Made by a program: the position numbers and the translations under genes. 64,000 bases of DNA from Collimonas sp. PA-H2 (GTDB taxonomy: Bacteria; Pseudomonadota; Gammaproteobacteria; Burkholderiales; Burkholderiaceae_D), in the NCBI RefSeq assembly GCF_002564105.1, contig NZ_PDBX01000001.1, positions 5,332,001 to 5,396,000 on the forward strand. The letters run 5' to 3'. The notes under the pieces were generated by a model. It made no database searches. It saw only the letters and a program-made list of their open reading frames with translations, and was not told where the DNA came from. The stretch's first letter is position 1. Every line of letters begins with the position of its first letter. This document shows, one piece after another, positions 54,359 to 63,208 of the stretch.

Positions 54359-54943
54359 ATGACGCGTATGAAAGAAAAACGACAGATACTTATCGATACG
54401 GCAACGCGGCTCTTTTCCCAGGACGGTTACCATGCGGTAGGCATAGACCGCATTCTGGCGGAAGCGGGTGTCGCCAAGATGACACTGTATAAATATTTTC
54501 CATCGAAAAAAGAGCTGGTGGTGGAAGTACTGGAAGAACGCATGGCGATGTGTGCAAATTCGCTCTCCCTGTTTCTCGAAAAATTCGAGACGCCGATAGA
54601 CAAGCTGCATGGCGTCTTCATGTGGCACGACAAGTGGTTCCGCGAGGTGAATTTCACCGGCTGCATGTTTGCAGCGGCAGCGGCGGAATTCCACGGCACC
54701 GATAACGCCATCCTGCGTACGGCCGCCAGCCAGAAGAAAGGCCTGACCGACCTTGTCAAGAATATACTGGAACCCTTGGTAGGAAAAAGCGTTGCCACCA
54801 AACTGGCGCGGCAAGTGGTCATGCTGCTAGACGGCGCCACCCTCGCCGCCCATGTCGCCGGTCGCAAGAATGCCGCCAACGATGCCTGGAGCGTTGCCCA
54901 GGAAATTGTCCTGCTGGAACACTCGAAACTGCAGACTGCCTAG
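54359..54943 (+). CDS. TetR family transcriptional regulator
   Basis: 194 aa. The HTH is in GYHAVGIDRILAEAGVAKMTLYKYFPSKKELV. The ligand domain contains FTGCMFAAAAAEF, a common TetR_C pattern. It is divergent from the diiron oxidase gene, and the only regulator in this three-gene unit. The shared palindrome before both enzyme genes is its most likely binding site. The ligand is unknown. A hairpin follows the stop codon. Confidence 0.9.
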   Translation: MTRMKEKRQILIDTATRLFSQDGYHAVGIDRILAEAGVAKMTLYKYFPSKKELVVEVLEERMAMCANSLSLFLEKFETPIDKLHGVFMWHDKWFREVNFTGCMFAAAAAEFHGTDNAILRTAASQKKGLTDLVKNILEPLVGKSVATKLARQVVMLLDGATLAAHVAGRKNAANDAWSVAQEIVLLEHSKLQTA

Positions 54944-54955
54944 CTGACCCCGTTC

Positions 54956-54996
54956 ACAGAGAGCCGATCCGAAATCATCTGGCCGGCTCTCTGTTT
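54956..54996 (+). terminator. Terminator-like hairpin after tetR
   Basis: ACAGAGAGCCG (54956-54966) and CGGCTCTCTGT (54984-54994) form a perfect 11-bp stem with a 17-nt loop, followed by TTTA. It begins 13 bp after the tetR stop. Confidence 0.55.
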
Positions 54997-55039
54997 AGCT
55001 CCACCTTAAATACATAGCCTTGCCATCGCCGCAAGAAAG

Positions 55040-55498
55040 CTATTTTGCATTTCCAACAATTTTAATGCTGCCCTTGAAGTGCACAAACTTGCCGTCGGGA
55101 TAGGCTACGTTGGTATGCACCGTACCATGCTCGAAATCCTCCACGTGCACCACGTTCAGCTTGGAGTCCGGTTCATGCCAGTACACCATGTAGACCTGCG
55201 GACGAATCTTGACCGCCGTGTACTGCACTGTTTCGGTAATGCCCTTGAAGATGCCGGAGCGGCAGTAAATTGACAAGGTATTAAGATCCCTGAAATTCAG
55301 GTCGATGATGGCGTCGCCAAATACCACTTCCACCGCCTTGCCCGCCGCCGGAAAATCCGCCGCGCTAGGACCAACGGCGCTGTCACTCACGGCGGCTGGC
55401 GCCATCGTTTGAGCAGCCTCCTGGGCCGATGCCTGCATTAGCAGCCCCAGTTGTAATGCAGAAAAAAGTGCAGTTTTTACAATTGATTTCAACAACAT
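55040..55498 (-). CDS. Exported MoaF-like lipocalin-fold protein
   Basis: 152 aa with a signal peptide (MLLKSIVKTALFSALQLGLLM, cut near ASA). GKAVEVVFGDAIIDLNF, YTAVKIRPQVYMVYWHEPDS and VVHVEDFEHGTVHTNVAYPDG resemble the beta-barrel MoaF-type domain found alone in many proteobacteria. GGGGGA precedes the ATG. It lies downstream of the oxalate genes on the same strand but 258 bp away. The ligand is unknown. Confidence 0.7.
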   Translation of the reverse strand: MLLKSIVKTALFSALQLGLLMQASAQEAAQTMAPAAVSDSAVGPSAADFPAAGKAVEVVFGDAIIDLNFRDLNTLSIYCRSGIFKGITETVQYTAVKIRPQVYMVYWHEPDSKLNVVHVEDFEHGTVHTNVAYPDGKFVHFKGSIKIVGNAK

Positions 55499-55756
55499 TT
55501 AATCCCCCGGTTTGATTGTTATGAGATGTCAGGTCAAATGAGACCGAGGGAAGTATATCCAGAAACAATATTGGGATTGGGCAAAAATTTAACCGTAAGG
55601 GATGCTATTGCCACCCGGCCCGGGCCAAAAACAGCAATCAAAGACCGCGGCGGCCGGCAACTGGTTCCTGGCACAAGCACAAACAATGAGCACAGACAGG
55701 CGCTCCCGGAACCGAAAGGCGGCCGGTTCCGGGGCCTGTTTAGGCAGCCGCTGAAC

Positions 55757-57004
55757 TCAAATCACCTTTTCCTCGCGCAGCATGGCGATGTAGTCCTTGC
55801 CATAACCGAGTTGCGCCAACACTTCTTCGGTATGCTCACCCAGCAGCGGCGAGCGGGTCACCTCGGTCGGACTGTCGGACATCTTGATCGGATTGCCTAC
55901 CGTCAGGTACTTGCCGCGAGTCGGATGGTCGACTTCGACTATGGTGCCGCTCTCGCGCAGTGAGGGCTCCTCGGCGATTTCCTTCATCGACAGGATCGGA
56001 CCGCAGGGAATATCGTACTGGTTGAGGATATCCATCGCCTCGAACTTGGTCTTGCTCATGGTCCATTGCTCGATGCGGGCAAAAATCGGCTTCAGATGCA
56101 GCAACCGCGCCGCCGGCGTGGCGTACGCTTCGTCCGTGATCCAGCCCTCCTCGCCGATCACCTTGCAGACCGCCGGCCAGACCGCGCCCTGGGTGATGAA
56201 ATAGATGTAGGCATTGGGATCGCTTTCCCAACCCTTGCATTTCAGGATGGAGCCCGGCTGGCCGCCGCCGGAAGCGTTGCCAGCGCGCGGCACCGCCTCG
56301 CCGAACTTGCTGTCCGGGTATTGCGGATACTCATGCATGGTGCCGGTCCGTTCCAGCCGCTGCTGGTCGCGCAGCTTGACTCGGCACAGATTGAGCACCG
56401 CGTCTTGCATCGGCGCCAGCACTTTCTGGCCGCGCCCGCTGCTGTGGCGCTGATACAGCGCACTGACGATGCCGAGCGCCAGGTGCAGGCCGGTGCCGCT
56501 GTCGCCGATCTGGGCACCGGTCACCATCGGCGGGCCGTCGTCGAAGCCGGTAGTCGAGGCGGCGCCGCCGGCGCACTGGGCGACGTTTTCATAGACCTTG
56601 CAATCTTCGTACTTGCCGGGACCGAAGCCCTTGACGGAAGCAACCACCATGCGCGGATTGAGTTCCTGGATGCGTTCCCAGCTGAAGCCCATGCGGTCCA
56701 ACGCGCCCGGCGCAAAATTCTCCACCAGCACATCGCAATCCTTGATCAGGGTTTCCAGCACTTCCTTGCCCTTCGGATTCTTGGTGTCGAGCGTGATGGA
56801 ACGCTTGTTATGGTTAAGCATGGTGAAGTATAAGCTGTCGACCCCGGGAATGTCGCGCAGCTGGCCGCGCGTCGCGTCGCCCTCGCCGGCCCGCTCGACC
56901 TTGATGACGTCGGCGCCGAACCAGGCGAGCAGCTGGGTGCAGGTCGGTCCGGACTGGACATGGGTGAAATCGAGAATGCGCACGCCATCCAGTGCTTTGC
57001 TCAT
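55757..57004 (-). CDS. CaiB/BaiF CoA-transferase, Frc paralog
   Basis: 415 aa class III CoA-transferase closely related to formyl-CoA:oxalate CoA-transferase. The aspartate that carries the acyl intermediate is D168 in IGDSGTGLH. The glycine loop reads ASGGGQPG, with Ser where the neighbouring paralog has Gly. Position 48 is Gln, where Oxalobacter Frc has Trp. It may use a different acid from the paralog at 57630. It is the distal gene of TPP enzyme-Frc-PAS-Frc. AGGAG precedes the start. Confidence 0.88.
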   Translation of the reverse strand: MSKALDGVRILDFTHVQSGPTCTQLLAWFGADVIKVERAGEGDATRGQLRDIPGVDSLYFTMLNHNKRSITLDTKNPKGKEVLETLIKDCDVLVENFAPGALDRMGFSWERIQELNPRMVVASVKGFGPGKYEDCKVYENVAQCAGGAASTTGFDDGPPMVTGAQIGDSGTGLHLALGIVSALYQRHSSGRGQKVLAPMQDAVLNLCRVKLRDQQRLERTGTMHEYPQYPDSKFGEAVPRAGNASGGGQPGSILKCKGWESDPNAYIYFITQGAVWPAVCKVIGEEGWITDEAYATPAARLLHLKPIFARIEQWTMSKTKFEAMDILNQYDIPCGPILSMKEIAEEPSLRESGTIVEVDHPTRGKYLTVGNPIKMSDSPTEVTRSPLLGEHTEEVLAQLGYGKDYIAMLREEKVI

Positions 57005-57071
57005 GAAAATCTCCTGTTTCTATCCTGTTTATATTTATCGTCGTCACCATGTCGCTGGTGCTGCTGTGATC

Positions 57072-57524
57072 TTAGCTGGATTCAGCCGCCTGCGTCGCCG
57101 CCAGTTTGGCCTCCAGCTCTACCAGGCGCTTGCGCAAGGCGCGATCCTCGACAAAGCGGCTGCTTTCGTCGCGGATCACGGCAACAATCGCCGCCACCTC
57201 GTTCGCCTGGGTATGCAACAGGGCCACGGTGAATGCAATCGACAAGGCATGGCCGTCCTTGTGTACTGCCGGCACCCGCAGCACCTCGTTGCCATAGCGC
57301 GTAATGCCGCTCGTCACGGTCTTTTGATAACCGTCCCAGTGGCGCTGGCGCTGGCGTTCCGGAATGATCAGGTCGAGCGATTTTCCCAGCGCTTCATCCT
57401 GGCTGAAGCCAAACATGCGCTCCGCCGCCGGATTCCATAAGGTGATGGCGCCGCGGGCGTCGGAAATCACGATGGCGTCGCCGATTGCCCGTATCAGCTG
57501 ATCCAGATCGGTTGCGCTAGACAT
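57072..57524 (-). CDS. PAS domain protein
   Basis: 150 aa with one PAS fold (about residues 8-120: IGDAIVISDARGAITLWNPAAERMFGFS, PERQRQRHWDGY, VPAVHKDGHALSIAFTVAL) and a short coiled-coil tail (LRKRLVELEAKLAATQAA). There is no kinase, cyclase or HTH output domain, so it must act through a partner or by ligand binding. Its place between two Frc genes in the same direction suggests a sensor or regulator for oxalate metabolism. Confidence 0.88.
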   Translation of the reverse strand: MSSATDLDQLIRAIGDAIVISDARGAITLWNPAAERMFGFSQDEALGKSLDLIIPERQRQRHWDGYQKTVTSGITRYGNEVLRVPAVHKDGHALSIAFTVALLHTQANEVAAIVAVIRDESSRFVEDRALRKRLVELEAKLAATQAAESS

Positions 57525-57629
57525 GGCGTTGCTCCTGTTCGTTTATTAAAGCCGTCGTATCCAAGTAAATACGGCGCCCCAGGTGGGCGCCGCTGCTGTG
57601 CCGACTATCCAGCTGTCATTGCCGCATGC

Positions 57630-58880
57630 TCAAACTGCTTGCGCACTGTGCAATTCCGCAATCTGCCCGGCGCTATAACCGAGGCTGGCCAGCACCTCGT
57701 CGGTATGCTCACCCAGCAAAGGCGAACCGGTGATTTCCGGCGTCAGGTCGGAGAACTTGATCGGGCTGCCGACCGTGAGGTATTTGCCGCGCTCCTTGTG
57801 ATCGACTTCGGCGATGGTGCCGCTGGCGCGCAGCGAGGGGTCGTTCGCCAGCTCCTTCATGGTCAGCACCGGCGCGCAAGGAATATCGAACTTGCGCAGG
57901 ATATCGACGGCCTCGAACTTGGTCTTGTCCTGCAGCCACACTTCGATCGTATCGAAGATCTCGGTGATGTGCGGCTGGCGCGCCTTCGGCGTGTTGTAGG
58001 CCGGATCGTCGATCCATTCGTCCTTGCCGATCGCCTTGCAGATCGGCGCCCAGGCATGGCCCTGGATGGTGAAGTAGATATACGCATTGGGATCTTCCTG
58101 CCAGCCCTTGCACTTGAGCACCCAGCCCGGCTGGCCGCCGCCGCCGGCGTTGCCGCCGCGCGGCACCACGTCGCTGAAAGTGCCGTGCGGGTACTGCGGA
58201 TATTCTTCCAGGAAGCCGAGGCGGTCGAGCCGTTGCTGATCGCGCAGCTTGACCCGGCACAGGTTGAGCACGCTATCCTGCATCGACACTGCGACTCGCT
58301 GTCCCTTGCCAGTCTTGTCGCGGCCGATCAGCGCCGTCAGGATGCCGATCGCCAGGTGCATGCCGGTATTGCTGTCGCCCAGGGCGGCGGCGCTGACCGT
58401 CGGCGGGCCGTCCCAGAAGCCTGTGGTGGAGGCGGCGCCGCCGGCGCACTGGGCGACGTTTTCGTAGACCTTCAGGTCGTCGTAGTGATGGCCGTCGCTG
58501 AAACCCTTGACCGACGCCACGATCATCTTCGGATTGAGCTCATTGATGCGCTCCCAGGAAAAACCCATGCGGTCCAGCGCGCCGGGGCCGAAATTCTCCA
58601 CCAGCACATCGGATTCCTTGATCAGCTTTTCCAGCACCAGCTTACCTTCGGGTTTCTTGGTGTCCAGCGTCAGCGAGCGCTTGTTGCTGTTCAACATGGT
58701 GAAGTACAAGGCGTCGACATCCGGGATGTCGCGCAGCTGGGAACGGGTGACGTCGCCCGAGCCTGGGCGCTCAACCTTGATCACATCGGCGCCGAACCAT
58801 GCCAGCAATTGCGTGCACGCCGGGCCGGCCTGGACATGGGTGAAGTCGATGATACGAATGCCGTCTAGTGGTTTGCTCAT
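57630..58880 (-). CDS. frc: Formyl-CoA:oxalate CoA-transferase
   Basis: 416 aa. It moves CoA from formyl-CoA to oxalate, giving oxalyl-CoA and formate. Similarity to Oxalobacter formigenes Frc extends over the whole length: [36 protein letters not shown], the nucleophile D169 in LGDSNTGMH and the glycine loop GGGGQPGW. It lacks a ~20-residue insert present in the Oxalobacter enzyme after EYPQ, and residue 48 is Gln instead of Trp. It lies 54 bp after the TPP enzyme gene. Confidence 0.9.
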   Translation of the reverse strand: MSKPLDGIRIIDFTHVQAGPACTQLLAWFGADVIKVERPGSGDVTRSQLRDIPDVDALYFTMLNSNKRSLTLDTKKPEGKLVLEKLIKESDVLVENFGPGALDRMGFSWERINELNPKMIVASVKGFSDGHHYDDLKVYENVAQCAGGAASTTGFWDGPPTVSAAALGDSNTGMHLAIGILTALIGRDKTGKGQRVAVSMQDSVLNLCRVKLRDQQRLDRLGFLEEYPQYPHGTFSDVVPRGGNAGGGGQPGWVLKCKGWQEDPNAYIYFTIQGHAWAPICKAIGKDEWIDDPAYNTPKARQPHITEIFDTIEVWLQDKTKFEAVDILRKFDIPCAPVLTMKELANDPSLRASGTIAEVDHKERGKYLTVGSPIKFSDLTPEITGSPLLGEHTDEVLASLGYSAGQIAELHSAQAV

Positions 58881-58934
58881 TTCAAACTCCTGTTCAATTG
58901 GTCTAATGCGTGTGCTCGCCTGCAGCAGTCCGGC

Positions 58935-60695
58935 TTATTTGTACATGGTTTGCGCCATGGTTCCCGGTGCATACACGGCAGGATCGACCCAGATGTTCAC
59001 CACCGCGCAGCGACGCGTCTTGCGCACTGCTTCGCGTGCCCTTTGCAAGGCGCCGGCAATCTGCGCCGGATCGCGCACTTCTTCGCCATAGCCGCCTAGC
59101 ATCTCGGCGAATTTTCCGTAAGGGATATCGCTCAGCAGATTGCCGACATTGCCGCGTTCTTCGCCGTACTTGGCCAGCTGGCCGTAGCGGATCTGGTTCA
59201 TCGCAGAGTTATTACCAATCACGGCGATATACGGCACGCCGAAACGATTGGCGGTCTCCATGTCAAAGGAAGTCATGCTGAAAGCGCCGTCGCCGTAGTA
59301 GCACATCACTTCCTTTTCCGGATTGGCCAGGCCGGCGGCGATCGCAAAACCGGTGCCGACACCCAAGCTGCCGAGCGCGCCCGGATCCATCCACTGGCCC
59401 GGATTGCGCGGACGCACTGCCTGCGCCGAGATGGTGACGACGTCGCCGCCGTCGCCGATGTAGATGGTGTCGTCGTTCAGGAACTCGTTGATTTCATAAG
59501 CGACGCGATAGGGATGGATAGGCGAGCTGTTCGATTTAAACAAAGGCATCAGCTTTTCCGTGGCGATGGCTTCCTGCAGCTGCAACTGCTTCATCCAGAC
59601 GCGCCGCTTTTCATGGGCGCCCTTGTTGATGCGGCCGCTGGCGGCTTGCAGCACGGCGCCCAGGATAGTGCCAGGATCGCCCACCAGGCCGAGCGTGATG
59701 TCGCGGTTCTTGCCGACGGTGCGGTAATCCTGGTCGATCTGGATCACCTTGGCGTTGAGGCCGAGGCGCTTGCCGTAGCCCATGCGGAAGTCGAACGGCG
59801 TGCCGACGATCAGGATGACGTCGGCCTTGTCGAAGCCTTCGCGGCGGGTACGGTCGAAATGATGCGGATCGCCCGGCGGCAGCAGGCCGCGCGACGCGCC
59901 GTTGAAGTAAGCCGGAATATCCAGGCCGCGCACCAGATCGATCGCTTCCTTGTGCCCGCGCGAGGACCAGACCTGGCCGCCGTACAGCACTACCGGTCGT
60001 TCCGCCTGCACCAGGATGTCGGCCAGCTTTTCGATGTCGGCAACATCGCCCAATGATTTCACTGAAGCGCGATACTGCCCGGCGGCCGGGATCACGGCCT
60101 TGCTGATCTCGATTTCGCGGTCCAGCACGTCGCGCGGGATTTCCAGGTAAGCCGGGCCGGGAGCGCCGGCGAAGCAGGCGCGGATCGCCATCGACACCAT
60201 GTCGGCCACGCGTTCGGTGGAACGCACGCCTTCGGAAAACTTGGTGATCGGCCGCATCATTTCGGTATGCGGCAAGTCTTGCAGCGAACCCATCATGTGC
60301 TGGGTAATGCCGCCTTGGCCACCGATATGCAGTACCGGACTTTCCGAGCGGAAGGCGGTGGCGATGCCGGTGACGGCGTTGGTGCAGCCCGGGCCGGCGG
60401 TAGTGACCACCACACCCAGTTTGCCGGTCTGGCGCGCATAGCCGTCTGCCGCGTGGGCGGCGACCTGCTCGTGGCGGACGTCGATGATACGGATGCCCTC
60501 GTCGATGCAGCCATCGTAGATATCGATGATATGGCCGCCGCACAGAGTGAAGATGGTATCCACGCCTTCATTCTTCAACGCCCGCGCCACCAGATGGCCG
60601 CCCGAGACCACGCCGGCTTCCCGGCTCTTGCGCTTGAGCGTATCGTCAGCGGTTGTACTAGTTGCCACTTTCGGCTCGGATATCACTGCTGCCAT
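58935..60695 (-). CDS. TPP-dependent enzyme, acetolactate-synthase-like; probable oxalyl-CoA/2-hydroxyacyl-CoA-type lyase
   Basis: 586 aa. AGGAGG favours the second ATG (60695). The catalytic Glu that activates TPP is E76 in VRHEQVAAHAADG; the TPP/Mg motif is GDGAFSMTSFDMETANRFG ending at NN. Placed before frc, the expected job is decarboxylation of oxalyl-CoA to formyl-CoA. However, the sequence looks closer to ILVBL/acetolactate-synthase-like proteins (GGHIIDIYDG, GGQGGITQHMMGSLQDLPH) than to canonical Oxalobacter Oxc, whose NWLMQHGKGKTW-type ADP/CoA motif is absent here. Chemistry is therefore assigned from context only. Confidence 0.75.
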   Translation of the reverse strand: MAAVISEPKVATSTTADDTLKRKSREAGVVSGGHLVARALKNEGVDTIFTLCGGHIIDIYDGCIDEGIRIIDVRHEQVAAHAADGYARQTGKLGVVVTTAGPGCTNAVTGIATAFRSESPVLHIGGQGGITQHMMGSLQDLPHTEMMRPITKFSEGVRSTERVADMVSMAIRACFAGAPGPAYLEIPRDVLDREIEISKAVIPAAGQYRASVKSLGDVADIEKLADILVQAERPVVLYGGQVWSSRGHKEAIDLVRGLDIPAYFNGASRGLLPPGDPHHFDRTRREGFDKADVILIVGTPFDFRMGYGKRLGLNAKVIQIDQDYRTVGKNRDITLGLVGDPGTILGAVLQAASGRINKGAHEKRRVWMKQLQLQEAIATEKLMPLFKSNSSPIHPYRVAYEINEFLNDDTIYIGDGGDVVTISAQAVRPRNPGQWMDPGALGSLGVGTGFAIAAGLANPEKEVMCYYGDGAFSMTSFDMETANRFGVPYIAVIGNNSAMNQIRYGQLAKYGEERGNVGNLLSDIPYGKFAEMLGGYGEEVRDPAQIAGALQRAREAVRKTRRCAVVNIWVDPAVYAPGTMAQTMYK

Positions 60696-60779
60696 CATTC
60701 CTCCTGTTGTCGGTTGTCTCTAGGGTTTTCTTGTTGCCTTGCTTGATGCCATATTAGCTAGGGCTACCCTGGCTCTTCA

Positions 60780-60793
60780 TTGACCTCGGTCAA
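60780..60793. promoter_or_regulatory. Fnr/Crp-type binding site in the divergent promoter
   Basis: TTGACC-TC-GGTCAA is a perfect inverted repeat fitting the TTGAC-N4-GTCAA variant of the Fnr box. It lies 51-64 bp before the regulator start and 85-98 bp before the TPP enzyme start, suitable for control of both. Confidence 0.6.
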
Positions 60794-60843
60794 GTTTTGC
60801 CGCATCATCTTCGGGCGCTGTCGACTATTACTAAATCGCTTAC

Positions 60844-61452
60844 ATGAGCCTCATAGAAAACCATCCAGAGAAAAACATCATTCGCGTCCAACTGCGTCAA
60901 AATAATGTTTTAAAGGGTTTGAGCGAAAGTGACATGCTCGAGCTGGAATCCCACCTGGTGGTGGTGGACGGCGGCAAGGGTGAAATCCTGCTGCACCAGG
61001 GCGTGCATGAAATGGAGCAATATTTCATCCTGGACGGCATCCTCAAGCGCGTGGTCACCAACCAGCAAGCCAAGGAAATGATCTTGCGCTTCGCCGACGA
61101 GCGCGACATGGAGACCAGCTATGCCGCCTGGCGCCTGAAAACGCCGGCGCCATACAGCATCGTTTGCGTTTCCAAGGCGCGGGTTGCCAAATTGCCATTG
61201 CAGCAATGGGCGGCCTTCATGGAGCGCCACCCGCAGCTGAAGCAAACCTTTGAATATGAAGTGATGCGACTGATGAGCGAGATCATGGCGCACACCATCA
61301 CCCTGCATCTGCTGGATGCGCCAGGGCGCGTGCACAGGTTCCTGCGCAAGCACGCCGAGCTGTACGACCGCATTCCTAAAAAGGAACTGGCGACCTATCT
61401 GAACATTTCCGCGGAAACCTTGAGCCGTTTGAAGCATCAGGGAAAAATCTAG
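60844..61452 (+). CDS. Crp/Fnr family transcriptional regulator
   Basis: 202 aa. The N-terminal cNMP-binding-type beta roll (LVVVDGGKGEILLHQGVHEMEQYFILDG) lacks the cysteine cluster of oxygen-sensing Fnr. The HTH is IPKKELATYLNISAETLSRLKHQGKI; the E-x2-S-R of its recognition helix matches the Fnr residues that contact TTGA half-sites, and such a site lies in its own promoter. It diverges from the oxalate genes. The signal is unknown; redox, heme or CoA-ester sensing are possibilities. Confidence 0.88.
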   Translation: MSLIENHPEKNIIRVQLRQNNVLKGLSESDMLELESHLVVVDGGKGEILLHQGVHEMEQYFILDGILKRVVTNQQAKEMILRFADERDMETSYAAWRLKTPAPYSIVCVSKARVAKLPLQQWAAFMERHPQLKQTFEYEVMRLMSEIMAHTITLHLLDAPGRVHRFLRKHAELYDRIPKKELATYLNISAETLSRLKHQGKI

Positions 61453-61482
61453 GCATCGCCGCCTTGCTTCCCGTGCTATCAC

Positions 61483-61508
61483 GCTGTCAACTCTGACAGC
61501 TGTTTTTA
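61483..61508 (+). terminator. Intrinsic terminator after the Crp/Fnr gene
   Basis: GCTGTCA (61483-61489), loop ACTC, TGACAGC (61494-61500), then TGTTTTTA. It starts 31 bp after the stop codon. Confidence 0.75.
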
Positions 61509-61637
61509 CCTTCCCCATCGTCCTAGATTGGTACGAGCACTGCCATCTTGCACATCACTTGCATCCCGTCGGGGTGCCTGAGCCGGGCAGCGCCTTTCCG
61601 CGAAACTTCTCGATCACGATCTAAGGGGAAATCAAAG

Positions 61638-62378
61638 ATGCATGCTAAACCAATCGTCCAGGCTCTCTTATTCAGCGCCGCCGTGCTGGCCATGAGCGCT
61701 CCGCTGCACGCGCAATCAAACGCTGCGCGAACCCCGCAGCTACTCCAGCAAAGCGAAGGCAACGATGCCAGCGCCGCCGCCGCCCGCGGTTTCACCGAGT
61801 TTGTACAAAGCCAGATGCAGGCCCATGCCGGCACGCTGCCCGATGGCTTCCCGCTCGATGTGGCTGACGTCCAGGACCTGAAGGATGCCCGCATCGCCTA
61901 CGGTTTCCCGGTATATACGGTCGATCCGAAAGACATCGTGGCGGGCCGCGGCGACTTCAGCGCTATGGCGAAACCGACCGGTGTCTGGCGTTTCCTGATC
62001 AGCCGCGATAACCGTCCGATCGGACTGGCGACCGTGGAAAAACTCAACGGCACATGGCAAACCATTGCCTATGGCGGCGCCGGCTTGTCCAAGGATGTCG
62101 ATGCCCTGATGCAATTCCATGGCAATGCCGACCATTCCAACCTGCGCTTTATCCGCGTCTTCCAGGCCCAGTCCGATTTTCTGGAAGTCGCTTCGGCCAA
62201 CGGCGCCGCGCCCCGTTTCGCACCGCTGCAATCGGCGCGCGAATCGCTGTTGCTGCAGCAGCGCGCAAAGAAAACCGGCAGCGCCGCCGATAACGCCGCC
62301 AACGGCCTGATGGATGCCAGCCAGTTCGCTGAATCCTTGCGCGCCGCCGTCAAGGCGAATATCGCCAACTTCCGCTGA
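61638..62378 (+). CDS. Exported protein of unknown function, partner of the following peptidase
   Basis: 246 aa from ATG 61638 (AAGGGG upstream), with a signal peptide (MHAKPIVQALLFSAAVLAMS, cut at LHA-QS). PVYTVDPKDIVAGRGDF and KPTGVWRFLISRDNRPIGLATVEKLNG suggest a compact alpha+beta domain; I do not recognise the family. It lies 25 bp before a secreted cysteine peptidase gene and may be its inhibitor, chaperone or co-factor, which is an inference from position only. Starts upstream of 61638 have no signal peptide. Confidence 0.8.
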   Translation: MHAKPIVQALLFSAAVLAMSAPLHAQSNAARTPQLLQQSEGNDASAAAARGFTEFVQSQMQAHAGTLPDGFPLDVADVQDLKDARIAYGFPVYTVDPKDIVAGRGDFSAMAKPTGVWRFLISRDNRPIGLATVEKLNGTWQTIAYGGAGLSKDVDALMQFHGNADHSNLRFIRVFQAQSDFLEVASANGAAPRFAPLQSARESLLLQQRAKKTGSAADNAANGLMDASQFAESLRAAVKANIANFR

Positions 62379-62403
62379 TCTTCAACCTACTCCAGGAGTG
62401 AAC

Positions 62404-62991
62404 GTGAATAAGACACTACGCCGCATGATTGCGGGCGCCAGCCTTGTGCTGATGACGCCGATGGCATTGGCCGCTTCGAAAACCTTGAATGTGCCGCTGG
62501 TCACGCAGGAGCACAGCGAATGGTGCTGGGCAGGTTCCAGCAAGGCGGTATTGAATTTCTACAAGAAGGCGCCGAGCCAGTGCGGGATAGTCAACTGGGC
62601 GTTTGGCATCAACTACGCCTGCGGCAACAGCAGCTTTAACTGGAACAGCCAGGCCAACCAGCCCAACGGCATGTATGGCGGCAACGGCAGCGTGCAAGAC
62701 ATCCTGGGCTACTGGGGTGTGCCGAATACCGCCGTCAACAACTACCTGTCCTGGGCGCATGTGGTCAGCGACATCAACGCCAACCGGCCGTTTGTCGTGC
62801 GTTACGGCTGGACCAACGGCGGCGGCCATATCATGGTCGGGCGCGGATATGAAACCGTGAACGGCGTGAATTACCTGTACATCATGAATCCCTGGCCCGG
62901 CGAAGGCATGACTTATGGCAGCTACGATTCAACCGTGTCTGACTACGACCACCAATGGACCCATACGCAACGCATGAACATCAGCGGATAG
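62404..62991 (+). CDS. Secreted papain-like cysteine peptidase (C70/C39-like)
   Basis: 195 aa from GTG 62404 with AGGAG five bases upstream, and a signal peptide (MNKTLRRMIAGASLVLMTPM, cut after ALA). The catalytic Cys is in EHSEWCWAGSSKAVL, the His in GGGHIMVGRGY and the Asn/Asp position in YIMNPWPGEG, as in AvrRpt2-type C70 peptidases. It forms an operon with the preceding exported protein. Targets are unknown; secretion and small size suit an extracellular or effector role. Confidence 0.85.
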   Translation: MNKTLRRMIAGASLVLMTPMALAASKTLNVPLVTQEHSEWCWAGSSKAVLNFYKKAPSQCGIVNWAFGINYACGNSSFNWNSQANQPNGMYGGNGSVQDILGYWGVPNTAVNNYLSWAHVVSDINANRPFVVRYGWTNGGGHIMVGRGYETVNGVNYLYIMNPWPGEGMTYGSYDSTVSDYDHQWTHTQRMNISG

Positions 62992-63208
62992 GCTGCCGGC
63001 TGGGGCGCATCGGCCGCATCCCCGGCCGATTAAATTGCCGATATGGAATTATTCAAAAGCAGCCATGCTGTTGTTTCGATGAGACACCGTCAAAAGACAG
63101 AAATGTTGTTGTATTCCGGGCCTGTCCGTCTATATTGCAGCGCAAGATATTGACAAGTGACATACCTGTTATCGGATAATGTCATTAGAAGAAGCAATAT
63201 TCAATCTC

